64,000 bases of DNA. It comes from Bacteroidales bacterium. GTDB lineage: Bacteria; Bacteroidota; Bacteroidia; Bacteroidales; Tenuifilaceae. Each line of letters begins with the position of its first letter. The stretch's first letter is position 1. Of this stretch, positions 9,300-17,237 are shown piece after piece. The notes under the pieces are model-generated. The model searched no databases. It was not told the DNA's origin and saw only the letters and a program-made list of their open reading frames with translations. The position numbers were made by a program, and so were the translations under genes. The stretch is from assembly GCA_020636835.1 (NCBI GenBank), contig JACJXC010000004.1, positions 62,001-126,000 on the forward strand. Reading direction: 5' to 3'.

Positions 9300-9312
9300 T
9301 TTCGTCGAAATC
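9298..9312. terminator. Short convergent hairpin
   Basis: A perfect 6-bp stem (GATTTC gtc GAAATC) spans the stop codon of the DUF5686 gene, followed by an A/T-rich stretch. It lies between two convergent genes and may end transcription from the plus strand. The stem is A/T-rich and weak. Confidence 0.35.
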
Positions 9313-9342
9313 TAAATTTGAAAACGTTATCCAAACAAAGTA

Positions 9343-10056
9343 TTAAATTTGACTCAGCAACTCTGGATTTTTCTCAATTCCATTTCCAAGAACCACAATA
9401 CTAGCACCGGCCTCGAAAGCGGCATTTATCTGACTGGATGATCGCAAACCTCCGCCAACAATTAGAGGAATTGATATTTCGGACTTAACCTGCTTAATCA
9501 AATCTGCTGGAACAGGATTTACAGCACCACTACCCGCTTCAAGATATATCATCTTAAGACCTAACTGTTCGCCAGCTAATGCTGTTGCAACTGCAATATC
9601 TGATTTGCCCGATGGAATTGGCATTGTATTACTCATATATTGAACTGAAGTTGTTCCTCCGCTCTCAACCAAAATATAACCCGTAGGAATGATCTCTATT
9701 CCGCTTTGCTTTAACTTATATGCAACCTGCACATGGTTTCCAATCAGAAATTCAGGATTTCGCCCTGAGATCAACGATAGCAGTAGAATTCCATCAGCAT
9801 TGGGCGAAAACTGCTGCGCGCTACCAGGAAAAAGCACCACGGGTAGTTTCGTGTACTGCTTTACATGCTCAATAAAACTATCCATATCGGAGTTAACTAA
9901 ACTTCCACCCACTAGGATCATCGTAACGGGCGAGTTTTCGGCAAGCCAAAGCACATGCTTCAAATCAACCATACTCTGTTTTTCGGGGTCGAGCAGTAAA
10001 GCCAACTGCTTACGCACTCCTATCAGAGAACAGATATGCTGGTAAACACCTTTCAT
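9343..10056 (-). CDS. Geranylgeranylglyceryl/heptaprenylglyceryl phosphate synthase family protein
   Basis: This 237-residue TIM-barrel protein has the GGGPS/PcrB landmarks: LLLDPEKQ near residue 20, ILVGGSL near 48, IPTGYILVESGG near 127, YLEAGSGA near 170 and IVGGGLRS near 200. GGGPS joins a polyprenyl diphosphate to sn-glycerol-1-phosphate through an ether bond, the first step of archaeal-type lipids; Bacteroidota are known to carry a bacterial group of this enzyme. The chain length used here cannot be predicted safely. The start overlaps the upstream phosphopantetheinyl transferase stop in an ATGA arrangement. It converges with the lipid operon across a 43-base gap. Confidence 0.88.
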   Translation of the reverse strand: MKGVYQHICSLIGVRKQLALLLDPEKQSMVDLKHVLWLAENSPVTMILVGGSLVNSDMDSFIEHVKQYTKLPVVLFPGSAQQFSPNADGILLLSLISGRNPEFLIGNHVQVAYKLKQSGIEIIPTGYILVESGGTTSVQYMSNTMPIPSGKSDIAVATALAGEQLGLKMIYLEAGSGAVNPVPADLIKQVKSEISIPLIVGGGLRSSSQINAAFEAGASIVVLGNGIEKNPELLSQI

Positions 10057-10658
10057 TGCGGTATAATTTTAGTAACCCATGCCAAACAGTAATCGTCAAT
10101 ATAGGTAAAAGAAACGGGAATACCAAGCCACTCCCCTAGGTGCATCACACGAGCCTCACAACCATTAGTCATCATACTCACCTCAATATCGGTACTAAAA
10201 CATTTACTGCAACCCCAGGGTAGTTTATAAACCGCTTCCTTAACGCACCATATAAGCGCAAGATCGTTCCGATTCTCCATATCAACCCACTCCATTTCGT
10301 GCTGCGACAAAAACTTTGCAGCCACCCTCCGGTAATCGCGATTAACACACTCCACATCCACTCCCACCGCAACACTATCACTTACAGCTACGGCAACCAT
10401 CTTTTCGGCGTGGCTTATGGATAAGGAATCGTGCCTATCGGTAAAATACGGAGCACCATTCGGTCTGGATTGGTACCCCGCGGGAAACCCCATCTGAGCC
10501 AACAGATTCAGCACAGCCAAGCGCTGGATCCGTCCCCGAGCATTCCGGGGTAACACCATGGCACAATCCACAGCCGCCATGAGCTCAGCCTCCGACTCAT
10601 CGATCCGCCAAGCGGCAACGCGAATCCCATTACTACATATATCCTTAACGATGGGCAT
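10053..10658 (-). CDS. 4'-phosphopantetheinyl transferase superfamily protein
   Basis: This 201-residue protein has the Sfp/AcpS-type magnesium and active-site motifs: SISHAEKMVA near residue 80, VGVDVE near 97 and WCVKEAVYK near 138. It transfers the 4'-phosphopantetheine arm from coenzyme A to a carrier protein serine. It is co-oriented with gldD (12 bases upstream) and overlaps the GGGP synthase start. This gene order is seen in other Bacteroidota, so a shared transcript is likely. The carrier protein it serves is not in the window. Confidence 0.88.
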   Translation of the reverse strand: MPIVKDICSNGIRVAAWRIDESEAELMAAVDCAMVLPRNARGRIQRLAVLNLLAQMGFPAGYQSRPNGAPYFTDRHDSLSISHAEKMVAVAVSDSVAVGVDVECVNRDYRRVAAKFLSQHEMEWVDMENRNDLALIWCVKEAVYKLPWGCSKCFSTDIEVSMMTNGCEARVMHLGEWLGIPVSFTYIDDYCLAWVTKIIPQ

Positions 10659-10670
10659 ACTTGCGAAAAA

Positions 10671-11249
10671 TCACTTCCACTCAAACGACTCAATAAGTTC
10701 AACCACATCCTTATCGAAAAAATCGATAGCAGGTGCCAAGGAGTCCTTGTTAGGCTGACACCTAAAGTACAGCGCCCCACGAATATAATGACGAACCGAA
10801 TCGGTTAAAAAAAACTGCAACGAGCTGGCTGAGTTCCCCCGAATATCGTACAAAACACCATACACTTTTTTTGTAGGGCTGGAAAAGAAACGCTCGTCGA
10901 TGGCATCGGCCTTAACCGTATGCTTATAGGCCAACGAACGGGCATCCTCGGTCATCACGTTCAGATTTCCCGAAATATTTTTGTAACTCAAATGGATACG
11001 AGCCTTATAGCGTGGAAAATCGATATTAAGCCATTCGCCATCGCTCCCCCTATTATCCTCGGAATTCACACGCCCATAGGTTGGATAGCGAAACTTAAAA
11101 GGGTAAACCGAATCGAAGGAGCGGTAATCCTTTTCAGGAAAATCGAGCCTAAAATACCCACGGGGCTTTGGAACCGAAGCGGTATCGCACCCCAACAAAA
11201 CGCCCATTAAACCAATAGCTAAAATTGCTATAAATACCCATTTACTCAT
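10671..11249 (-). CDS. gldD: GldD-like gliding-motility lipoprotein
   Basis: This 192-residue protein starts with a lipoprotein signal peptide ending in LLGC. PKPRGYFRLDFPEKDY follows directly after the lipobox, which is characteristic of GldD. GldD is an essential envelope lipoprotein of Bacteroidota gliding motility and is normally encoded beside gldE. Its exact role is unknown. Here it overlaps the end of gldE by 8 bases. No other gliding or T9SS core genes are in the window, so the presence of gldD alone does not prove that the cell glides. Confidence 0.88.
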   Translation of the reverse strand: MSKWVFIAILAIGLMGVLLGCDTASVPKPRGYFRLDFPEKDYRSFDSVYPFKFRYPTYGRVNSEDNRGSDGEWLNIDFPRYKARIHLSYKNISGNLNVMTEDARSLAYKHTVKADAIDERFFSSPTKKVYGVLYDIRGNSASSLQFFLTDSVRHYIRGALYFRCQPNKDSLAPAIDFFDKDVVELIESFEWK

Positions 11250-12573
11250 CGCCGTTCTCCTTCGGAATAATTTGAACCTTCACTTTCAAAATACGCTTAG
11301 CATCAACAGAATCGACCACAAAGTTAAAATTAGCAAGTTTAACAACCTCGTTACGAGCCGGGATTTGCCCTGTTATCTCGAGAATTAAACCCGCCAGCGT
11401 TTCGGCATCGCCACGTATTTCGTCAAAAACGGAATCGTCGCAATTCACTATTTTACAAAAATCGTTGAGCTGCACCTTGGCCTCAAAGATATAGTTCAAA
11501 TTATCGATTTTAGTGTATAGCTGCTGCTCATCGTCGGACTCATCGGATATTTCGCCCACAATCTCCTCCAGCACATCCTCAAGGGTAATAATGCCGCTCT
11601 TTCCACCATACTCATCCACAACAATGGCCATGTGAATTTGCTTAGACTGAAACTCGGCAAGCAAATCGTTAATTTTCTTGCTATCTGGAACAAAGTATGG
11701 CGAACGGATAAGATTCTGCCACCGGAACGAGCTATCGCGATCGATAAATGGGAGCAAATCCTTTACATAAAGAATGCCCTTAATTGTATCGAATGAGTTT
11801 TGGGAAACAGGTATGCGGCTATAACCCGAATCGACCACCACTTTCTTAAGATCCTCGAAAGAGGCATGAAAATCGATGGCCACCACATCTATTCGGGGCC
11901 TCATAATCTCGCTCACCAGAATATTTCCAAAAGTAACAATACCCCGAAGAATCTTCTTTTCGTCGGAAATACCATCGGTGGTAATTTCGAGCGCATCGCT
12001 AAGCTCATCCATCGATATATTCTTACGAATCGAAAATTTACGACCCAATCGGGCTGTTGATGAGATCAACAAGGAGTTTAAGGGCTTAAACACAACGATA
12101 AGGGCATACAGGGGTCGCGCCATAAAACGTGCAAAAACCAACGGTTTATTGGTGGCCAGGACCTTAGGCATTATCTCGCCAAAAAGCAGGAGGATAAAAG
12201 TGATTATCACAACCTGAAACAGAAAACCGGCAAGTGGAGCCTGCGAAAAATCGATAAGAGAATTGGTTAGGAACGAAGCAAGGATAACAATGGCAACATT
12301 TACCAGATTATTCCCAATAAGTATTGTGGCAAGTAGGCGCTCAACATCCTCAAGATTTTTGAACGCAAACAGATCCGACTTATGGGTTTGCTGTTCAATT
12401 TTATCAATATCACTGGGAGATAGGGAGAAGTAAGCCGATTCCGAACCGCTCATCAATGCTGAGCACAACAACAAAATTAGCAGAACTACCAACCCCACAA
12501 CAACCCCAAACGTAATGGGGTAAAAACTAATACTCTGTAAATAGGCCATCAACTGGCCAGTAAGTGTTTCCAA
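11242..12573 (-). CDS. gldE: GldE: CNNM/CorC-type gliding-associated membrane protein
   Basis: This 443-residue protein has an N-terminal CNNM (DUF21) membrane domain with four hydrophobic segments (about residues 15-185). A CBS pair follows (about 205-335, including SEIMRPRIDVVAID, then VVDEYGGKSGIITLED). A C-terminal CorC/HlyC-like domain ends near residue 430. CNNM/CorC proteins transport or sense divalent cations, and the Bacteroidota member next to gldD is named GldE. It is transcribed with gldD and starts after the hairpin that ends ssb, so it probably has its own promoter, which I could not pin down. Confidence 0.88.
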   Translation of the reverse strand: METLTGQLMAYLQSISFYPITFGVVVGLVVLLILLLCSALMSGSESAYFSLSPSDIDKIEQQTHKSDLFAFKNLEDVERLLATILIGNNLVNVAIVILASFLTNSLIDFSQAPLAGFLFQVVIITFILLLFGEIMPKVLATNKPLVFARFMARPLYALIVVFKPLNSLLISSTARLGRKFSIRKNISMDELSDALEITTDGISDEKKILRGIVTFGNILVSEIMRPRIDVVAIDFHASFEDLKKVVVDSGYSRIPVSQNSFDTIKGILYVKDLLPFIDRDSSFRWQNLIRSPYFVPDSKKINDLLAEFQSKQIHMAIVVDEYGGKSGIITLEDVLEEIVGEISDESDDEQQLYTKIDNLNYIFEAKVQLNDFCKIVNCDDSVFDEIRGDAETLAGLILEITGQIPARNEVVKLANFNFVVDSVDAKRILKVKVQIIPKENGDE

Positions 12574-12640
12574 AGCGATTGAATGATTGATACAAGATGT
12601 AAAAATAGCAAAAAAAGCACATCATAGCCATATAAAAGAA

Positions 12641-12673
12641 AAACCGACGGCAGAAAAACAAGCCGTCGGTTTA
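12641..12673 (-). terminator. Rho-independent terminator after ssb
   Basis: On the minus strand a 9-bp stem (AAACCGACGG pairing with CCGTCGGTTT) closes a loop and is followed by a run of T. It lies 35 bases past the ssb stop and before gldE. Confidence 0.75.
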
Positions 12674-12707
12674 ACCTAGCCATAGCAATTAAAAAACGTA
12701 TATTTTT

Positions 12708-13145
12708 CTAGAATGGCAAATCATCGCCGGGTTCTGGCACAGTACTTTCCGATTCGGCAAGGGTTGATTTGGCGCTGGCTGGTTCGGCATAAGAGTTCGA
12801 CTCCTGAGAACCGCCAGGATTAGGGCCAAGGAAACGGAAGTTATCGCACAAAATTTCGGTGGTGTACCTCTTGTTCCCGTCCTTATCGTCGTACGACGAT
12901 GATCGGATTCGCCCCTCTACAAAGAGAAGTTTTCCCGATTTCACATACTTTTCGGCAACATCGGCCAAGCCGCGCCACACCACAATGTTGTGCCACTCAG
13001 TTTGTGTAACCCGCTTGCCGGATTTATCGGTGTATGTTTCGTTAGTTGCCAACGAGAAACGTGCAACGGTGGTACCACCCTCAAGATGCCTCACCTCGGG
13101 ATCCTTCCCCACGTTTCCAACTAAAATCACTTTATTTACTGACAT
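12708..13145 (-). CDS. ssb: Single-stranded DNA-binding protein
   Basis: This 145-residue protein has an N-terminal OB fold (MSVNKVILVGNVGKDPEVR, then RFSLATNE, TEWHNIVVW, and VEGRIR near residue 75). A short low-complexity linker leads to the acidic tip DDLPF, which docks partner proteins. It coats single-stranded DNA during replication and repair. It is a separate unit: a strong terminator follows it, and the mutY pair lies 204 bases upstream on the same strand. Confidence 0.95.
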   Translation of the reverse strand: MSVNKVILVGNVGKDPEVRHLEGGTTVARFSLATNETYTDKSGKRVTQTEWHNIVVWRGLADVAEKYVKSGKLLFVEGRIRSSSYDDKDGNKRYTTEILCDNFRFLGPNPGGSQESNSYAEPASAKSTLAESESTVPEPGDDLPF

Positions 13146-13349
13146 AACATTTTTGATATTAAAAGTTTGATAACTAATTTAGTAAAAAAAAACGAAAGTC
13201 AATACCGTTTTTTATTTTTTTTATTGCCCTGCAAAATATTTACAGAACAAAAGCATTCCTCTCGGGGAAATTGGGCATGTCCCCTTCGGCCATAACTTAT
13301 CCCAAAACAGATCATCGAACCAATAACCCAATTATTCAAAACCAAACCG

Positions 13350-13772
13350 CTAAAAGGATTGTTTAAAATCAACAGGGTAAAGTAATGCAACCCGCACATT
13401 ACGGCCACGCTGAGTAGCGGGAATCCACTTGGGCATCGATTTCACAACCCTTATCGCCTCATCATTACATGCCGGGCAAGCATCCAGACCTCTCATAACC
13501 TCAAAACTGCTCAACGTGCTATCGCGCTCAACCACAAAACGTACAATTACACGACCAAAACACTCATCGCCCTTAGGCATCCGAATACTATCGGCTACGT
13601 ACTGCAAAAAACAATTGAGCGTTGTGTTACAATTGCCATACTGGAAAGTCGGCATTTTTTCCACAATCACATAAACAGGTTCCTGCTCTTTACCACTGGG
13701 GGTTTGCGAAAATAAATCCACCGATAAAACAAGCAGACACAACGTTAAAACAAATCCACAACGCATATACAA
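13350..13772 (-). CDS. Secreted TonB C-terminal-domain-like protein
   Basis: This 140-residue protein has a signal peptide (hydrophobic VLTLCLLVLSVDLF). Its single domain resembles the TonB C-terminal fold: FGRVIVRFVVERDSTLSSFEV, then DEAIRVVKSMPKWIPATQRG and VALLYPV. Unlike real TonB it has no cytoplasmic anchor followed by a proline-rich spacer, so it is unlikely to energise transport alone. Similar free-standing domains are common in Bacteroidota. Four cysteines (in GNCNTTLNC and DACPAC) could form disulfides after export. It follows mutY by 29 bases on the same strand. Confidence 0.6.
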   Translation of the reverse strand: MYMRCGFVLTLCLLVLSVDLFSQTPSGKEQEPVYVIVEKMPTFQYGNCNTTLNCFLQYVADSIRMPKGDECFGRVIVRFVVERDSTLSSFEVMRGLDACPACNDEAIRVVKSMPKWIPATQRGRNVRVALLYPVDFKQSF

Positions 13773-13801
13773 CTACCTCTATTTAAATGAATAACAATTA
13801 A

Positions 13802-14872
13802 TCATGTACGAAAATACTTCTCTGCCGGTTCGGCAGCCAAATATAGGTCAATTAATCGAGGAACCGATAACTCGTGCAGCTTCCCTAGCGCAATTCGCCT
13901 ATAGCAACTTTTAAGATGATAACTAACCGAGGACACCTCAACAATAACAAAACGGGCGTAAAGGGTTAGATGGCTAAGTTGATGCTTAATAGGTTCCGAG
14001 ATGCTTAAAACAGTAGTATCAACACCGCCAAACAGGTCGAACCATTCATCCAATTGGAGCAATTCGTCGGGCGACACTAGCGTTTTAGTCTCGATTAGGG
14101 GGAACTCGTAAAGCGAATGCCATATATCCTTCCCCGCGCGCTTATTAACATAGGTGTACCCCTTATGCTTAATCATCAAATAGATGAAAAAACGATCGCG
14201 GGGAACAATACGCTTCCCCTTAACAGGCAGGGTATACACAATATTATTGCGGTATGCATAGCAAAACTCGCGCAGGGGGCACTCCTCGCACTTGGCAGCA
14301 CGCGGAGTGCATACCAACGCTCCAAAATCGATAATTGCCTGGTTAAACGCTGCCGGCTCGGCCTCATCAATCAACTCCTTCCCTAACTCAAAGAACTCTC
14401 GCTTACCAGCAGCGGAATCGACCGAGGTAAAAATTCCAAAAACACGCGCAAGAATGCGATACACATTGCCATCGATGGCAGGAACCGCCTCGTTAAATGC
14501 AAAAGAGGCCACAGCCGCTGCCGAGTAAGCCCCCAGCCCCTTAATTTTGAGCAACTCTTTATAAGTAGAGGGCAACTCGCCATTATGAAGTTCCATCACT
14601 TGCTTGGCGCCTGCCTGTAAGTTCCGGGCACGAGTATAGTAACCCAACCCCTGCCACACCTTCATCACATCATCGGGGGAGGCTTTAGCCAAAGCCGAAA
14701 TGGAGGGAAAGGCATCGATAAAGTTAAGGTAATACGAAACACCCTGACTCACCCGGGTTTGCTGGAGAATCACCTCCGATACCCAAACCCGGTAAGGATC
14801 AGCAGATTGACGCCACGGCAAGGAGCGACCATGCAACCGATACCAACCCAGAAGCAATTCTTTAAAATCCAT
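13802..14872 (-). CDS. mutY: A/G-specific adenine glycosylase
   Basis: This 356-residue protein has the HhH-GPD glycosylase core. Visible features are VSEVILQQTRV with the catalytic Glu, the hairpin LKIKGLGAYSAAAV, and AIDGNVYR with the catalytic Asp. The [4Fe-4S] ligands are spaced C-x6-C-x2-C-x5-C in CTPRAAKCEECPLREFC. A C-terminal Nudix-like domain (about residues 230-345) recognises 8-oxoG. MutY removes adenine mispaired with 8-oxoguanine. The gene diverges from the HU-like gene across a 137-base gap that holds the HU promoter. Confidence 0.93.
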   Translation of the reverse strand: MDFKELLLGWYRLHGRSLPWRQSADPYRVWVSEVILQQTRVSQGVSYYLNFIDAFPSISALAKASPDDVMKVWQGLGYYTRARNLQAGAKQVMELHNGELPSTYKELLKIKGLGAYSAAAVASFAFNEAVPAIDGNVYRILARVFGIFTSVDSAAGKREFFELGKELIDEAEPAAFNQAIIDFGALVCTPRAAKCEECPLREFCYAYRNNIVYTLPVKGKRIVPRDRFFIYLMIKHKGYTYVNKRAGKDIWHSLYEFPLIETKTLVSPDELLQLDEWFDLFGGVDTTVLSISEPIKHQLSHLTLYARFVIVEVSSVSYHLKSCYRRIALGKLHELSVPRLIDLYLAAEPAEKYFRT

Positions 14873-14946
14873 ATTATCAAATTAATCGGAAAAAAAATAA
14901 TCATCAAAAATAGTGTTAAGGGTTTCAAATATCCACATAAATGATT

Positions 14947-14954
14947 TATATTTG
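14947..14954 (+). promoter_or_regulatory. Bacteroidota -7 element (TATATTTG) for the HU-like gene
   Basis: TATATTTG matches the TAnnTTTG consensus used by the Bacteroidota primary sigma factor. It lies 55 bases upstream of the HU-like start, in the divergent gap with mutY. A weak TTTC sits near the -33 position. Confidence 0.55.
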
Positions 14955-15009
14955 CAGTCCGAAAAAATTTATCAGCGTATAACTAACTGACAATTAAATA
15001 TTTTTAAAA

Positions 15010-15297
15010 ATGACAAAAGCAGATATTGTTAACGAGATTTCCAAAAGCACCGGAATTGAAAAAATAACGGTACAGAAAACTGTTGAAGCTTTCATGGAAA
15101 CAGTTAAAGACTCTCTGGTTAAAGAAAAAAATGTTTACCTAAGAGGCTTTGGTAGTTTTATTGTTAAAAAGCGTGCAAAGAAAACCGCTCGTAACATCTC
15201 GAAAAACACCACCATCATTATTCCCGAACACTTCATACCTGCTTTCAAACCGGCTAAATCGTTTGTAAATAAGGTAAAGAGTCACGTTAAAAAGTAA
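15010..15297 (+). CDS. HU/IHF family DNA-binding protein
   Basis: This 95-residue protein begins MTKADIVNEISKSTG. It contains the HU signature region with RGFGSF near residue 46, and the flexible arm IIIPEHFIPAFKPAKSF. It bends DNA as a dimer and organises the chromosome. A clear -7 promoter element lies upstream. In Bacteroidota this gene commonly sits between mutY and an RNase G/E gene, as here. It could share a transcript with the 30-residue ORF that starts 24 bases later. Confidence 0.93.
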   Translation: MTKADIVNEISKSTGIEKITVQKTVEAFMETVKDSLVKEKNVYLRGFGSFIVKKRAKKTARNISKNTTIIIPEHFIPAFKPAKSFVNKVKSHVKK

Positions 15298-15321
15298 TAC
15301 TAACTTATAAATTTTACTATC

Positions 15322-15414
15322 ATGCCAAGCGGAAAGAAGAGAAAAAGGCATAAAATGGCCACCCATAAACGGAAAAAACGTTTACGCAAGAACCGTCATA
15401 AAAAGAAAAAGTAG
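15322..15414 (+). CDS. 30-residue basic protein resembling bS22/mS38 (AURKAIP1/COX24 domain)
   Basis: A complete ATG-to-TAG frame encodes 30 residues, two thirds of them Lys, Arg or His (starting MPSGKKRKRHKMATHKRKKR). The KRxRHKxxxHKxKKRLRKxRHKK pattern resembles the AURKAIP1/COX24 domain, which in mitochondria is ribosomal protein mS38 and in mycobacteria the tiny 30S protein bS22. A role on the small ribosomal subunit is therefore likely but inferred. It lies 24 bases after the HU-like gene and ahead of the RNase G/E gene. It is short enough to be missed by most gene callers. Confidence 0.75.
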   Translation: MPSGKKRKRHKMATHKRKKRLRKNRHKKKK

Positions 15415-15453
15415 TATCACTCTTTCTTTAAACAGAATAGGCAATTTACATGT

Positions 15454-15486
15454 CAACCTAAAGTGCCCACTAAGTGCTTTAGGTTG
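15454..15486 (+). promoter_or_regulatory. Strong hairpin between the small basic ORF and the RNase G/E gene
   Basis: A perfect 10-bp stem (CAACCTAAAG pairing with CTTTAGGTTG) closes a 13-base loop and starts 39 bases after the small ORF. The downstream U-tract is poor (CTGTGTTTG), so it is either a modest terminator or a structured 5' leader of the RNase gene 38 bases downstream. RNase E in other bacteria is autoregulated through its 5' leader; that parallel is only suggestive. Confidence 0.55.
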
Positions 15487-15523
15487 CTGTGTTTGTATAT
15501 ACCTTACCTAAAAAAAATAATTC

Positions 15524-17078
15524 ATGGTAAACACCGAGTTAGTAATTGATGTACGTGAAACTGAGATTGCTATAGCCCTTATAGAGAATAAACAACTGGT
15601 TGAACTCAATAAGGAAAAAAAGCAATCTGCAGTTTGCGGTTGGCGACATCTATCTCGGTAAGGTAAAAAAAGATCATGCCCGGATTGAATGCCGCATTCG
15701 TAGATGTAGGGTACGAAAAAGACGCATTCCTCCACTATCTGGACCTGGGGCCTCAGTTTCAAACGCACCACAAATACCTTCAGGCTCATTACGCCCGCAA
15801 GGCAAAAACAATTCCCCTGGCGAAGGTTAAACTGGAAAAGGAAATTGACAAGAGCGGAAAAATAAACCAAGTGTTAGCGTTCAGGACAAGCCGTACTTGT
15901 TCAAATTGCCAAAGAACCAATTTCCACCAGGGGCCACGCCTTACGGCGGAAATATCCATTGCGGGGCGCAACATCGTGCTTATCCCATTCGCCGACAAGG
16001 TATCAATTTCGCAAAAAATTAGTTCGGTAGAGGAACGCAAGCGCCTTAAAAAGGCTACTCGAGTATTGTACCTAAAAACTTTGGGGTTATTGTACGCACC
16101 GCCGCCGAGGGAAAAAAAGTGGCTGTGCTTGATGCCGGCCTGCGAAGCCTAGTAAAAAAAGTGGGATTTGGCTGTTGAAAAAATGAAACAGCAACCCTCC
16201 CTAGCCTATTGGCCTGTGAGTTGAAACGCACATCGACCATCCTTAGGGATATACTCAATGGCTCGTTCAACAGCATCCACGTAAACGACGAGAACGTTTA
16301 CAACGATATCCGGGAATATATCGAGACCATAGGCCCGGAGAAGGAAAAAATTGTAAAGGCTCTACGACGGCAATGTTCCCATCTTCGATCAGTTCGGGAT
16401 CGAGAAGCAAATCAAATCGCTTTTCGGGAAAACCGTATCGATAAAAGCGGAGCATACCTTATTATTGAGCACACCGAAGCGCTTCACGTAATTGATGTGA
16501 ACAGCGGGAACCGATCAAAATCGGGGAACGATCAGGAAACCAACGCCCTGGAGGTAAACCTAGCCGCAGCCGACGAAATTGCTAGGCAACTACGACTCCG
16601 CGATATGGGCGGAATTATCGTGGTGGACTTCATCGATATGCACCAAAACGATAACCGCCAAATGCTATTCGATAGGATGAAGGAGTTAATGTCAAAGGAC
16701 AGAGCCAAACACAACATCCTCCCCCTAAGCAAGTTTGGGTTAATGCAAATAACCCGCCAGCGCGTTCGTCCGGAGATGCACATCAACACACTGGAGAAGT
16801 GCCCCACCTGTAACGGGAGCGGTGAGGTTAGTCCAATTATTATTATTGACGAGCAAATAGAGAACCAGCTCGCATTCCTTACCACTGAACGGAACATCAA
16901 GAACATCACCATTAAGCTGCACCCCTACATTGCAGCATTCATAAACAAGGGACTCGTATCGAAACGGATTAAATGGATGTTTAAATACAAAAGCCGGATT
17001 AGAGTTGTCCCAATTTCATCGTACCACTTTTTGGAGTACCATTTTTACAACTCCGATGATATCGAGATAGAACAATAG
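15524..17078 (+). pseudogene. rng: Ribonuclease G/E family gene with multiple frameshifts
   Basis: The protein is recognisable from MVNTELVIDVRETEIAIAL to the end, but it is split over all three frames. Pieces match RNase G/E in order: the S1 region (FAVGDIYLGKVKK, MPGLNAAFVDVGYEKDAFLH), the sensor/RNase H-like region, the DNase I-like catalytic region (HVIDVNSGN, VVDFIDM with the metal-binding Asp residues, LMQITRQRVRP) and the zinc-link CPTCNGSG. Frame breaks are visible near 15615-15621, 15665-15671, 15880, 15931-15936, 16048-16054, 16063, 16154-16160, 16204-16208, 16358-16360 and 16443-16446. From about 16450 on the frame is intact. The amino acids between breaks remain conserved, which points to very recent damage or consensus errors rather than an old pseudogene. 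Confidence 0.85.
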
Positions 17079-17086
17079 CCAACCGC

Positions 17087-17113
17087 AACCCGCCTCCAGG
17101 AGGCGGGTTTTTC
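17087..17113 (+). terminator. Rho-independent terminator after the RNase G/E gene
   Basis: A perfect 9-bp G+C-rich stem (CCCGCCTCC pairing with GGAGGCGGG) with a very short loop is followed by TTTTT, 9 bases after the stop codon. Confidence 0.85.
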
Positions 17114-17167
17114 ATTACCCATAAGCCAAATATGACATATATCAAAATCTAGATATTTAATATTGAC

Positions 17168-17175
17168 TATATTTG
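17168..17175 (+). promoter_or_regulatory. Bacteroidota -7 element (TATATTTG) for the dsbD-like gene
   Basis: TATATTTG matches TAnnTTTG and lies 62 bases upstream of the start codon, just past the RNase G/E terminator. No clear -33 TTTG is seen. Confidence 0.5.
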
Positions 17176-17237
17176 CAACTGTTAAACCTTTGTTTAACCC
17201 GAGTTGTTAATTACAAAAAACAAAAACGAATATCACT

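Noticed and set aside
10671..12573. Evidence for a complete gliding/type IX secretion locus
   Set aside because: Only gldD and gldE are present. These two are often found apart from the other gld and spr genes, so the window does not show that the organism glides.
13199..13408. A 69-residue ORF between ssb and the TonB-like gene
   Set aside because: It overlaps the end of the TonB-like gene in another frame and has no recognisable features. The gap of 204 bases shows only A/T runs.
15524..17078. Programmed ribosomal frameshifting in the RNase G/E gene
   Set aside because: There are about ten breaks in both directions, several away from any slippery sequence, and some only a few tens of bases apart. 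No known recoding scheme looks like this; error or fresh damage explains it better.
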